A program made the position numbers and the translations under genes. Under the pieces are notes generated by a model. That model saw only the letters and a list, made by a program, of their open reading frames with translations, did not search any database and was not told where the DNA came from. Shown piece by piece: positions 37,641 to 50,668 of a stretch of DNA of 64,000 nt (the stretch's first letter is position 1; each line of letters opens with the position of its first letter). The stretch covers positions 10,126,701-10,190,700 of the forward strand of contig NC_040016.1 of the NCBI RefSeq assembly GCF_000972845.2, given 5' to 3'. This stretch comes from Larimichthys crocea (taxonomy: Eukaryota; Chordata; Actinopteri; Sciaenidae).

Positions 37641-38026
37641 AAATTCTAATCTTGTCCAATATTTCAGTTCATGAACTGGACTTTCACTTTTTGCTGGCGG
37701 TGCAGAAAAACATTTTTAAAAGTCACGGGATAATTATGGCTTTGGTTTGGTGCTCAGCATTGACTAGTAATCAAATTCGTCAAAAGTCGTTCATTTAAAA
37801 ACAGAAACACATTAACGTGCAGAGGCATGTCCTGATCCCCACATATATTTGATGTTAATTCACAGACACACACACACTGTTCACTCCCCTTAGTGCGTCT
37901 TCACCCTGCAGGCTTGTATTTCAGGAGTCTCAGTGACTGAACATTTTTTATCGTCCTCGTCAGTTTACCTGCCTCTGCAGTCCCTCTATCAGCAGCACAG
38001 CCCATGTGAGCGCTGTATATATAGCA

Positions 38027-38028
<2 letters not shown>

Positions 38029-38091
<63 letters not shown>
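38029..38091. repeat. (TG)31 microsatellite
   Basis: A pure dinucleotide run of about 63 bases, the longest in the window. Confidence 0.98.
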
Positions 38092-38093
<2 letters not shown>

Positions 38094-40392
38094 ATTAAGG
38101 GTTGAGCTTGGAAAATATTACCCTCGTGCTATCACACCACTCCTATAAATCAACATGAAAAAACACATAAAGAAACTGTGATAAAAAAAAAAAAACAATC
38201 GCTGAGAAGATAACAGTAAGGTTAGGAGTTTACTGCAGGGATCAAAAGTTTGTTTTAAACCTGAAGAACATTTAGATTGTTTAGATACATTGTTTTTAAG
38301 TTATAATAAATGTTTTTTTTAATTAATGCTTTATAGATCAGTTATAAATAAACATCTTTGGGGTTGCCAGCTTGTGAAAAATCCCCTTTGGGTGGTATAT
38401 AATATGAGCATGTCTCATGTTTTGTCAGTTTAGCTCTTTATCAGGATGAAAACATCTCCAGTTTTCAGAATGATTTAAACATGAACAAAAGATAAATGGC
38501 AGCGTAACTGTCGGGTCCTTCTACTTCTTTAAACATCTTCTGAAAAAGAGCTGTTAGAAACGAGACCACAATCTATTTATTAAGTTATTATTCAATGTTA
38601 CAGCTGCATGCTCGGGTTATTTTAAGAACACTTTATTAATGATGTTTCACAGCCCAAATCATGAGCTTACTAATGGCTTTTAACTGATATACAAAACATT
38701 AGTGAATTCATTATTTTCCATAAAGCCATGAGTTATGGCCCTTTTTAAAAGAGTTACTTATTTGAGAGTGATACTTAAAATGATCAGCTGTTCCTCTCAG
38801 TGCTCTTACTGCTGTGTCGCCTCTTCAGTCACAGCTGATCAGAGTCAGCTCGTGTCTCAGCTGTGACATTAGTCCTGACTGGACTGGTGGCAGCTCTGCG
38901 TCCTCCAGAGGACTGACGGCATGACGTGTTCAGGGTTGAGTATGAAGAGAGCTGCAGAATCATGAAAACTGTATGCAGTAAAATGTTCCTCATGAATACA
39001 GTGACAATGGAGCAGAATGACAATCAGCTGAAAGCTTTGTTCTCTCTGCTATCGACTTATAAAGTTACAGCTCACAAGTTTGTGAACAATTATGAGTGAG
39101 TCCTCTTTTAACATTAACTCTCCTTTGAGCTCTGTTTTGGTCTCCATCATCTCCTGAGGTAAATATCACTCCACAGTGTTCACCTGATAGTGTCCTACTG
39201 TGTCTGTCTTCTGTTCGGTGCTGAACAGGTCCATGCACAGAGAGAAAGATACTCTCTGTTGATATGTCACCATAAATGACACCGTTCACATTACAGCAGT
39301 CATTTGATCCAATAAATGTTGATTAGTGCAGCTTTAATCTGTTCCTACTACCTCTTTAATAAGGTTTGTATATTGTTTCACTCTGTTGTCCGCTCTTGAA
39401 AATAAAACCTTTAAACACAAACGGTACAACCACAGATAAATCAAATGCAGCCTGTTTTTGTACCAGCCTGTCTGTTGTTGCTTGATAACCTGAAATGCAC
39501 GAAGAAGCTACCGTGAGAGAGACACACATAAGGACTGGAAAGCATGTATAACCATAGACCAAGTTGCCAGTTGTTTATTTGTGTGTTTGTATGTGTTTCA
39601 ATTTGGATACTTACCTTTAATACACTTCTATGTAGTACACACACACTATGTATTTGCTGGTGTCGTATGCGTGTCGTAGTGTCCGATGATGGTCGCAACA
39701 TTTTACCATTTTTCTTCTTCACCCAAATTGGAACCGTGCAGAGTTTGTTACTTCAGCTTTAGCAGCTTCTTTGGCCACCATTTCTACGGTGTTGTTGGTC
39801 CGTCCCTATGTACTCAAAATAACAAGCACACAGCTTTATTTCAGTCATACAACTCACGATTTAAATGTTTTATTGCAGCAGCAGAATACAAAAATTTTTG
39901 CATCTGAAATACTGTAGACAAATGAACTAGGATGATGTGTTTGGATTGGATGATTGTGGATGGGAGGCATGTCACGTGTGTATATGCAGCTTAGATCAAG
40001 TCGTCTGCCTGAACCAGCTTGCAGGAGTAGCTCCATTTATTTTATCCTTGGCACAGTGTTACAAAGGCACAATAGCACATAATCACCAGTGAGTTAGACC
40101 ACAGTGTAATGCCTGCTACTTCAGTACAATCAACCGTAGCTTGTAAGTAAATTGCTGTATCCTCCCTTCAGCACAGTGGTGTTTTTAACCCCTGTGAGGA
40201 TAACACCTCCAACTTTTTTTTTAATGCCAAAGCTGTCAGTTTTTCAAATCGAGAGTTTGTTCTTGTTTGCCTCGTCTTACTCGTCTGCAGAATTTTCCTC
40301 TCGACTCGAGTGCAGACGGTCCTTTCCCTCCTGTGCATACATTCTCAGCAGTAATGGTGTTTTGACATATTTTCTTCCAGCAGCACATATGC

Positions 40393-40396
<4 letters not shown>

Positions 40397-40451
<55 letters not shown>

Positions 40452-40452
40452 C
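40397..40452. repeat. (CT)20 followed by (AC)8 compound microsatellite
   Basis: A CT run to 40436 passes directly into an AC run to 40452. Confidence 0.97.
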
Positions 40453-41084
40453 GCAGATACATATAAGCCTTTGAGAAATCTGCATGCAAAGCAAGCAGAG
40501 AGCACCCATAAATAAAACTGCTCCCCCTCTGCCATTTCCCTCTCAATGTGCCGCAATGGGAGCAGAGCGAGACTCCTCGGTTTGGCCCCCCTGGAGGCAG
40601 ATGAAAGAGAAATACTGATGAAGAGAAAGCGGCTGACGTGCACCAGAGACAGGTGAAGCTGGAAATGAAGTTGAGACGAGTGAAAGGTCAGATGAGAGGG
40701 AGGGATTGTACAGTATTAATCAAAAACAGCGGGAGACTGTGAACATCCTGTAACGTGTTCAGTCCACTGAGTCTGCAAGCATCTGGAGAAAACAACAAAT
40801 CTGCACAAACCTTACCTGAATAACAAAAAGGTGTTCAGACTAACACGACAGATCCTGATATTCAGATATTTTTGCAGCATTTTGAGGCTCTTTGAAGTCT
40901 TGAGAATAATTTCAAGGTTTATGGAAGTCGTTGTGGTGCACTGGCATTAAATATATATAATGTTGTGACTGGATTGCAGTGACTCTCCACCAAAAATCAT
41001 TTTTTTAATTGAATCTTTCTATGCCTACTAACATCTTGTTGTTCGACAAAACAGTCCCAAATCAGGGTAAGGATCTACTAGCTA

Positions 41085-41165
41085 CAACTAATATTTTTTT
41101 CATTATCGATTAATCTGCAGATTATTTCCTAGATTAATCATTTTTTGATTAATTGTTTGGACTCT
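41085..41165. repeat. ATTAATC-rich dispersed repeat
   Basis: TTCATTATCGATTAATCTGC and AGATTAATCATTTTTTGATT are the partly self-complementary core of a widespread vertebrate non-coding repeat. Confidence 0.45.
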
Positions 41166-41700
41166 GTTTGGTTGATCACAGTCCTTGAAATATCTTGTTT
41201 TGTATGACCAAGAGTCCAGAGGGCATGGCACGCTGCAGAAAGGCCGTCTTACATGGCATATACGCTCTACCAGGTGATCTACAAAGGCGCCCGAGGACTA
41301 TCTAACAAATTGTTCATTCCAGCTGCTCTGTCAACCATATCACAAAATATCCATCATGGATGGCGTTCACTCAGTTGTCATGGAGATGGACTGTTGACAT
41401 GTGAGCTCAGTAAGCTGTATTGATTTAATCTATAACACGTTTTCTTTAAGTTCACTCTTGATCTCGGACAAAACTAAATAATCTGCAAAAGGGCAGTGTT
41501 TCTGCCATTGCGTGACCCTAACAATGATACACTCAAAACTTTATTATAATTTAAAACTTTTTTTCTATAAACTTAAAGTTTCCTCGCTATCGGTGTGTTT
41601 CTGCCTCAGGCAGGAATTCGAGGCAGAAATACTGCTGAGCACCTCTCGCCCTCCCTCAGTCCTCCACCTGTCTCTTTATAGCTTCAGTCAGCACCTGAGC

Positions 41701-41708
<8 letters not shown>

Positions 41709-41739
<31 letters not shown>
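41709..41739. repeat. (GT)n microsatellite
   Basis: A GT run of about 31 bases. Confidence 0.95.
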
Positions 41740-41740
<1 letters not shown>

Positions 41741-43269
41741 TATGAAACAGGCAGACATATGAGGATTCTGTCACACTGCGATCCAGAAGCAGACGTGGTT
41801 AGAGCTGAAAGCGCGTGCACAGATTCACACATGACACAACACAAGCAAAGAAATAAGTTGTTTATTTGATTTAAATACCAGAAATGATAAGAAATCATAA
41901 AGAATGAATTAAACAGAATTTCAAACATTTCATTACAGTGTTGTGATGCTAAAGAGGCAGTGAAATACAACAGCACTGTTGGTGAAATGAGCTTTAAATA
42001 CTAACAAGCTTTGGACAGTTTGGGTGTGAGATGGATGGGAAGTCGAGGCTCCACACGAGGTTAATGTTTTAAATGATTATGTGATTAAAACAATGCCTCA
42101 GGACAGATACAGCTGATGTGCTGAAATACAAACACTGATGCTGAAACTCTTTGATAAATAACCCATGGAGCTCCATTACAATACAATACATAAATAAAAT
42201 GAAGAGCAGAGGAAGAAATCTGAGAAATCTTCTCACACCTATTCACCTTTATTCATGTTATTACCAATACACAGACACTGAGGTCGAGTGATCCTTTTCC
42301 TGGTCTGAAACACTGACTGAGCGATCGGTCCCAGGTCACAGGACATCACACATGTTGCTGCCGTAACATCATATTAATTTCCTGTCGATTCCCGCTCAGT
42401 GCTGCAAACAAAAGCCAATCAGTGCAGCTTTAGCGCTGATGGTGGCATAAGTTGTGTGGCTGTAATATTGATCCAAGTGCTGTTTTAAATGTTGTGTCAG
42501 TGTTATTTTCTGCAGTCTGCCAGGAATCGATAAGGAAATTATTTGTATGTGTGCAGAGCACAAACAAACAATGTGTGCAGTGTGCTGCTGCATCGTCAGA
42601 CAGATGATCTTTTTCCTCCTTTGTGGTCTCGGGGTTTCCCATCATTTAGAGCGCTTTGTGTAACTGAACGCACATTAATCTCTCTCGTTTTTGAAGCCTC
42701 TGGGCTTCAATCAGCAGAACCGCCGAGGAGAGTTTGAGCAGACTAAAAGCTTTGTGATGCCTGAAGGGGAAACTGTTGCAACATTTAGTGTTTTCACAAC
42801 ACCACAGTGTCATGTTTATGCGCTTTGACAGTGTTTTTTCACCTCACTCCGTTCAACCATAATACAGTCAACATTACGGCTCAGCGTTTTCAAAAACCAT
42901 TCTGTATGTTTTACTGTAGAGCTTCCAGGAACACTTACAAAATATATTTGCAAAGGCTTGAAAGCAATAAACAACAATATTAAAACTGTGACCCAAAATA
43001 AAATCCACATCACGTTCACAGTGCTGGTTTATTATTATATGAAAGTTCCCAGTCACGGTTAATAGTTTATTTGATTTGTCCCGAGAGCCAAAATGTTTGT
43101 TTCTACTTTCCTGCGCTGTTAAAGTCATAAAGATGTCTGGCTTTGGTCATCTGAAACAAAGTTAGAGTGAATTTAGTTTCAGGAGGCTAAAAGAGGTCCT
43201 GAAGTCTGTTGCTAGTGCCTCGTGGTGCTGGTTTTCTGGCATTTTTCCATCAGTGGATCACTGAGAATT

Positions 43270-43465
43270 TTTGGCTGTGGCTCATGTAGTAGAGCAGGGC
43301 GTCTACTGATGGCAGGGTTGGTAGTTTGATCCCACCTCCTCCTGTTAAAGTGTCCTTCGGAAAGACACTGAACTCCAGGTTGTTTCCGAGCCACTGGAGA
43401 GGCACAAACCAGTGCATTTATAATTGCTGGTCCCAAGCCTGAATAAATGGTGAGAATGTCATCTG
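43270..43465 (+). repeat. tRNA-derived SINE (+)
   Basis: An A-box-like TGGCTCATGTAGTAGAGC (43276-43293) and a B-box-like GGTAGTTTGATCCC (43320-43333) are followed by TGTCCTTCGGAAAGACACTG and AACTCCAGGTTG, a body widely seen in fish SINEs. Confidence 0.7.
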
Positions 43466-44199
43466 GTGTTAAACACTTCTGCCAAAACAAATCACGAATC
43501 ATCAGATCTCCATGACGGGTTTGAGCACGGCCTGGTTTGTGAGCGAGATGGAAACGAATGATCATTTGTGGTGGCACTTTACAAGGAGCGTCTAAAAATA
43601 ACATGGACAGAATAAAACAGAGCTCACTGATCTGTTCAATGAGCTGCTAGATGAAGAATTACAGGTGAGAGACTGCACACCTCAGCCAACCGCAGATGCA
43701 TGGAAAACTACCTGCATCATTAGCAGCACGAAATGATTGCTCATGGCGTGATGGAAAAACAGCAGGTCACCACCGCTGTACCTGCTCTACAGTATTAAAC
43801 CACATTTGCTGTGTTACTTATGTTATCACAGTAATCAGTAAACCAGGACTGAAATCATCAGATTACATGATATCATCACAATAAAAGACACGACGTAGGG
43901 TGGCAGGAATGGAAATTAGTGATGGGGGAGAGAAATGATCATTATATCCTTTGTAGTGTATCATAGTGTAGTGCAGATACAGCAACAGGTACCATGATGT
44001 TGACCAATAGCAGCACATAGAAATGTTATTGGTGTTCCTGGCAGAAACACAGACAGTCAGTATCATCAACACCCAATGACAGTGTATCATTAGTGGATAG
44101 AGCTTCCTGTGAAGTAAAGTCAACTCAGACATGTCTTAAACCTGCACTCTTTCTAATAACTCTTTCTTTATTATATGGAATATAATATTTGCCTGCTTG

Positions 44200-44385
44200 A
44201 AAATCAAGTGGCAGCCTCCATGGCTGTGAAGAGAAGCCAACGCAAAAGCACCTAAAACAGTTACAGTTACTTGAGGCTGGCTACAGAACATGCCAGTCTC
44301 CATAAGCCCCAATATTCAAATGTCCAACTTCACAGCAGAAATAAAAATGTTTACAACCTGGTACAAAAAACATATAATTAATTTC
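44200..44385 (-). repeat. Dispersed repeat family R4 (copy 3, inverted)
   Basis: The reverse complement reads GTACCAGGTTGTAAACATTT, TTTCTGCTGTGAAGTTGGAC and GGGGCTTATGGAGACTGGCA, aligned to the + copies. Confidence 0.7.
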
Positions 44386-45699
44386 CCCGTTCATGAAAAC
44401 TGTAATGAGTTTATTATTTCAAGCTTCAAAACGACCCTTCCATTCTTTATATTGTTAGTGTTGAAACCAAGAGCAGCCCAGCTTGCAGTAGAGCAGTCTC
44501 TATACTCGTTTAAATATTGTCATTTCTGGCTCGTAACACTAAGATGGCAAATTCACTGGAAACTGGGAAACTCACGTTGCTGCACTGTCCCATTGCTAAA
44601 GAATGTGTGCTTCAGTGCAACACACAAATGGAAATCAATAGAGGACAAAAGATCAATGTTCAGTAATTGTCATTAGGTGTGTCTAATGTGGTCCTATATC
44701 ACGCTTAAAAAAAAAGTCATCTGAGCCTGAAGACTACACCAGAAAATAAATGTATGACATTATCGTATCAGCACCATATTCGCTCACTCGCTGCAGTTTG
44801 GACCTCTGCGTCTCTGTTTTCTCTCCTAGTTTACTGTTACAGTAAACTGTCTCTCCCTCTCTGCCTCCATCACTCTATTTCCTGTATCCTTCCCCAAAAG
44901 TCCTGCATCTTTCTTCATAATGATACTTTTATCAGATTAGAAATGTGACCAGCAGACATTAAAGTCAATTATACAACTTCAGCTGCTCGATTAGTTAAAT
45001 GGTTTTAGGATCAGAAATCCTACTCTCCAGCAGACAGCAAATCAGCCTCCAGATGAGTGCATGAATGAAACTATAGTATTCTTTCAGAGTAACTAATTGG
45101 TGAAATGCCCACAGCTTTTTCGTACAGCCGAGACTGCATTCATGCAGTGCTCCTCTATGTTTTATGAGGCAGGGGAAAGTTTGTGCTCTCTAGACTAAAG
45201 AGTTTTATTTATTCCAAGTGGACTCATCTCTTCACAGATCTCTGAAACTGGTGATTAGATTTTAGTGTGTGCCAGTTTTCTTATGCACACAAAAAAACAC
45301 ACAAACGCTCTTATCGAGGAGTGAAGTCATTTCACACTTTAAATTGGAGATAAATTGTGTTTTGTTTGTGTGCTGTGGGGCTTTCTCCTCCGCCTACAAC
45401 ACTGTAGTTATCTGTCAGTTATAATTTGATGAACACATTAATCCACTGAGAAAAAGTTGCAAAAGTCATACAATTATTTTCTTTCTTGTATTCTCACTTT
45501 TATAGGCGATAACTTTTGCCATCGTCAGGTCCATCTACTGCCGTCATCAGAGCAAAGTTTGAATTTGTCCAGTACCTCAATTTATGACTGGATTACTGCA
45601 AAACTATGATGATGTTCAGCCTGAGCAAATGTTTGCATGCATATACAGTAAATTAAGACTGTAAACATTATATCTATTACATATCAGCATGTTAGCATT

Positions 45700-45935
45700 G
45701 TCATTGTGTGCTTTGTGGACTTGGAAAAGGGGGTTGTTCTGGGCACATCCAACTGGGAGGAGCCTTTGGAGCAGACCCAGAACCCACTGAAGGGTCTATA
45801 TAGCCCATTTGGCCGGGAACACCTTGGGATCTGAAAGGAGGAGGTGGAAAGTGTTGCTGGGGAGAGGGACGTCTGGAACACCCAGCTAACCCCGGATAAG
45901 AAGCGGAAAAGAAATGGTTGGACTGAACGGTGTGC
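45700..45935 (+). repeat. LINE (Rex1/L2-type) 3' end
   Basis: ATATAGCCCATTTGGCCGGG, AACACCTTGGGATCTGA, GGGGAGAGGGACGTCTGGAA and the closing CCCCGGATAAGAAGCGGAAA match the common 3' end of fish non-LTR elements. The translated frames carry no intact domain. Confidence 0.65.
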
Positions 45936-46148
45936 TTCAAGGCAGACAGTGGGCATACTAAATAATACAGTATGCTAAATAAAGAGATATATTTTGGACA
46001 GACTGGGACAGCTTTTTTCCTTTATAATTCATTGTAATAAAAACAGGTGAATCAATAATTCACTTTATTCATGCCCAGTGGCACAGTTGGCTATGCAGCA
46101 GTGGTGTGCATACACAAAACAAGGCACACATATTCAATACATCAGACC

Positions 46149-46174
46149 AAAACAACAACAACAACAACAACAAC
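46149..46174. repeat. (AAC)n microsatellite
   Basis: About nine uninterrupted AAC/CAA triplets. Confidence 0.95.
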
Positions 46175-49100
46175 ACATAGTACATAGTAAACACAAACAA
46201 CTAGATTTTTCTAGAGTTCAGGAGGGAGCTGGCATAAGCTATAAAGCCGGTTTGAGCTAGATACTTTCCCAAATTATGACTCTGGAGAGGAAGGTGTATT
46301 TATCTGTCAACAGTAATTAGCAATGTGATGAAAAATGAATGCTTGTTAAATATTCTCATTTAAAAAAAAACCCATAAATGTCTCAGAATTACAGGCTGTG
46401 TATTAAATATATGCTGCACCCTGTGGAACGAGCTGTATATGCCGTCTTATGGCACATGCTCACATGCTCAGACTCACAAACATGGACATATTACGATCAT
46501 TTGCATGTTTGCCCACACAAACATGAAGAGAAAGCTGCCTTTGCCAAACTTTCTTCTTCAGGGGAAATTCCAGTTTTCCATTTTACAGGATGATGCTGCA
46601 GGCCCGGACATGCACCAGACAGCGGATGAGTTTGGAGACGGAAGAAAGGAAGGCTCCATCCTTATTAATCTGTCCTTTGAGTCAGTGCCTCTAATCAATA
46701 CCTGTAAGTGCTCTGTACATTGAGTTTTCCATGCTTTTACAAGAGAAGGGACTTTTGGTTTAAAGCCGTCCTTGAGGGGTTTCTCTGCCACCAACGTTCG
46801 ACCTCAGAAACACAGACAAAGCTCAAATGTTCGCTCCACTTTTTAACTGTTCCTTATAAAAGCATTTATTCTTGAAAGGGAAATAGGTTCCCACTTAATT
46901 CCTGTCCTGTGTGGTCAATATTATCGTATCACTGTGCTGTTGTGATAACAAATCGTGTTAATATGTGCAGCCGAGGCAGAGGCCTGACAGCACATTAATC
47001 TGGGAGTTAATCAGCAGGACTCCTCAGCAGAAGCAGAGCTCATCAACATGGTGTTAATAAAATGGCTTTTTAATAGCACAGCTTCCTTACAACCAGGCCG
47101 TGATTTTTTTAGACCACGAAGAATAAAGTGAGGCTAGTTTGGTAATCAGGAATTTGTTCATGCACAGAAGGATTTTAAAACATAGCTTCTTCCGATTAAT
47201 TAGGTTGCTGTGTGTGTGTTAATGTCTCACTTATACACATAATTATAGAAATAAAAATAAATCTACTTTAAGTGGAGGTAAAAGCTGCATGCTGTGACTT
47301 AAAGCAGCAAACTGCACTTAATGGAAAACACATAACACACGTACAGCCGAAGTGAAAAATGGGAAGCAGTGTGTGGCCTCTTGACTGAGCTGCTTTAACA
47401 GAAGTGTTTTTCTTTCTTTTCTTTTTTTTTTCTCAGTATGGAGCTGGAAAAAAGCAAGAAAATGACTTTATAATAACAAAGTCTTTCCCAGTACTACATA
47501 CTAATTGCCAATGTATACAGCTTTAGCAGTTACTATATGAAGATCAACAACAACAGTGCTGCTAAAGTGGCTACAAATATGAAACCATATCTGCTTCGCC
47601 TGAAACATTAAAATATGTCTGTGAGTATATGTGTAGTATATGAGTATATATATGATTTCCTTCAAAATATATTAAATATGCTTTATATACTTGAACGATA
47701 TATTGTATACAGGTTAAAACAGTTTTTCACCAGTTTTCAGTCCAGGATTTTGTGGGCGGTCCTTAAAGGGTGGCTCGATGACACGCTGAGGCCACCCTGA
47801 GCAGAGAGATAGAGATGAACTGATGTTTCAAAGTTAGTCATGTCGTTTTCTGAACTCATCTGACACGTTTCGGCTGCTTCAAAATACCTGCTTGACCGCT
47901 CCCGCGAGTGGGTGTAGCTTCACTCAGCAGGATACACACCCCTCAGTCCTGGAGCTCAGAATAGCTGCTGTAAGCTTGTCAATATTTTTAATCATTTACA
48001 TATGGCTGGATGGTTCATCACACTTTCTTCTTTGGTCTGACAAACTCAGAACACATATTTATTCTTACTTCACATCGACTTTACGGGTTAAATATAAATA
48101 CACACTGAATAATAAAGATAAGATAAGATAATATTAGATAAAAAATATTAATAGGAGTGTTAATTAATAATAGGAGTGTTAATATGATGATGAAGGATAT
48201 CAAAACATCACATGTGCCAATGTCATATTAGATAGATAAAAGTCAATAAAAGCCACTGTGTTCACCGACAATCGTGTGCGTCCATGTGTGTGTGAGTGTG
48301 CTTAATTTATCAACTTAATTATGTGTGTGTGTGTGTCAAGAGTGTTGAGTCATGTTGGATGAGCAGCGTCACACACTGTCGGCTCAGATATTAAACATTA
48401 ACTATGTGGAGGGAAGCCGAGATATTCAAATACAGTAACACAGCAACAGCTGCTCACGGAGCTGACTGATCATCAGCTGGGACATTTTGCATGGATTACT
48501 GGATTAGTGAGGTTAATCATTATTTTTATTTACTTACTAGTTTTAAAATATTCATGATTCTCAGCATAAATTAGGAAAGATGGTCTGTTAATGTTCAGTA
48601 GAAAGCTAAACTTTGAACATAGTGTCTTATGAAAGACACCTTTGGGTGTTAAGTGAACTGCAGTCAGGATCCTGTTGCTCAGTGAGTGAATATTATCCCG
48701 GGCATTGGGCAAAAGTCTCATAAACGAGACTGAACGCTGGAAAATAAATTACAATGGCATGACATTTAGGATAATGTTGCCATCAGTTATGTTTTATTTG
48801 GACCATTGGCTCCATAATGCTAACTATCTTGCACCTCCTCAGTCCACACCATGAAGCAACTAATGCCAGACTAACTCGCCAGGAAGAGCGCCAGGCTTTG
48901 AAGTCGTCAGTTTGACTTTGTGGCCAAACAGACAGCAGTGACATATATCATGTCATGCACACTGACCACACAAGCTTACATTGTAAAAGAATTATTTATT
49001 TTTTTGTGCCACCTGTTCACTGGATTTCCATCTGCACTGCACCATTCCCTTTGTGAACTGTCTTGAACCTGATTCAGTTCTCTGGTTTGTGTTTGCACCT

Positions 49101-49860
49101 TTGAGTCTGCTATTCTTTCTTAGTATTCATTGAACCTGCTCTACGAGCCACACTATGCAAAAGCTTATTCGAATTTTCAGGTAATTGTACGCCTGAAAAA
49201 TGAACTTTTCTGGCTTTATGCGCCACTGAGCAGCTTCCGTTAAAAATGAGTGGACCCATCGTCCAACGCTGTATCCATGTCTTATACATTAATGTGCCAG
49301 AGTCACACCATGCAGTCCACAGCCAGCTCACCAACCCCAGCTTCTGAACACACCTGTTGTGAGGAAACGTGGATAATAAAGGGTCAATTTCTATGTTTTG
49401 CAATCTGGCACTACACCGTTTGATGCCACTATGCTCACACCCGGATCCGGCATGTAAATCTCAAAATGATAACAATTCCTGACCTGCCAACAGACTGTTT
49501 GTCTATGTACTGTCTATGCCTGCAGACATACCCACATAAGCAAAAGTGTTTTGTATAATGTATCATCAAGCAGGATCAAATACGCCCTCTAACAGTGTTA
49601 TCTTTCTGTTGATTTGTCTACCTCACCATCCAACCTGTATCCCAACCTGCGCCGCACACTGTGTGAGACATACCGGCAGTATGGGAAAAAAAATAAATAA
49701 AGAACGTTGCCACATACAGTACGGTCAAACTGATCCGTCATAATATTTCCAGTGAAGTAACAGACACTCTGTCTTGGCAATGGGGACATGCAGGGCAGCT
49801 CTCATCTCAAGAGGGCACATTCAGTCAGGGCTCTGCATTTATTAAGCCCTTTATCTGGTG

Positions 49861-49861
<1 letters not shown>

Positions 49862-49900
<39 letters not shown>
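49862..49900. repeat. (CA)n microsatellite
   Basis: A pure CA run of 39 bases. Confidence 0.97.
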
Positions 49901-49905
<5 letters not shown>

Positions 49906-50668
49906 GAGGAGGCAGAGACATGGTCCTTTAATGTAGGCAACTGCGATAAATGCATGTGAATAGCCTGCACTTTATCCAAGTTATCTTACTGCTGTGGTAT
50001 TTACTATAATCCTGCCTAATGGACTGGCCAAAAGGTTTTTCTTTGCCTCTGTCTTGATCCAAATGGGTATCTTGCCCTCTTGTTACTGTTTCCCAAAGCC
50101 GGTTCCAGTATTGTGGTCCCCAGAGAAAATGAAGGTCAGATCAGTTTCAGTGTATTTCCTCCAGCACAAGATAATATACAGGAAAAACAGATGAGATCAT
50201 TCTTCCTGCAGCAGCAGACATTTAATTCTGGCATGCTTATGATGAGATTTTCCTGCTGACTCTAGGACCCAGCCTTTCACATTGGTGTTATGTTGCAGGA
50301 ATAAGTGTGTTGACCCCTGGACTGAGAAAATTACAGTACAGAAGGAAACATCAGTCTTCAAACCAAAATCCTGCAAAAGGTGGGAATGATTCACCTTCCT
50401 GGATCTGCAGCTAGAGAAGGAGGAGGAGGAGTAATCTGGACTTGAAACGGACTAACCTTACATTAAAGGAAATGACTGTAAATGAGGAGTACGCATGACG
50501 CAGGTGTACGCCGGAGAAAAAAAAGTTTGGATGAGTCTGCTGAAGAGGAGACAGACTGGAGCATTAGTGTCTGAGATCTGTGCGATGGGAACCGGTGACA
50601 GAAGACCTGCTGTTGGTTATTTCACCTGTTTCTGATCAGACTCGTGTTTTTAATGCGGCTCAGACAGG

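Larger units (their letters stand above)
20251..50668. other. Gene-poor 30-kb interval between tmem88b and vwa1
   Basis: No coding exon with recognisable domains and splice context was found on either strand here, apart from the gag-like remnant at 36.6-37.0 kb. What can be identified is repeats (listed separately) and microsatellites. The remaining stretches are AT-rich and show no supportable RNA gene or regulatory motif by eye. Enhancers for either flanking gene could lie here but cannot be read without cross-species comparison. Confidence 0.55.

Noticed and set aside
40236..40643. 135-codon frame with a run of Arg-Glu
   Set aside because: The run is the translation of the (CT)n microsatellite complement.
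43212..43604. 130-codon frame on the - strand
   Set aside because: It overlaps a tRNA-derived SINE and reads its complement; not a gene.
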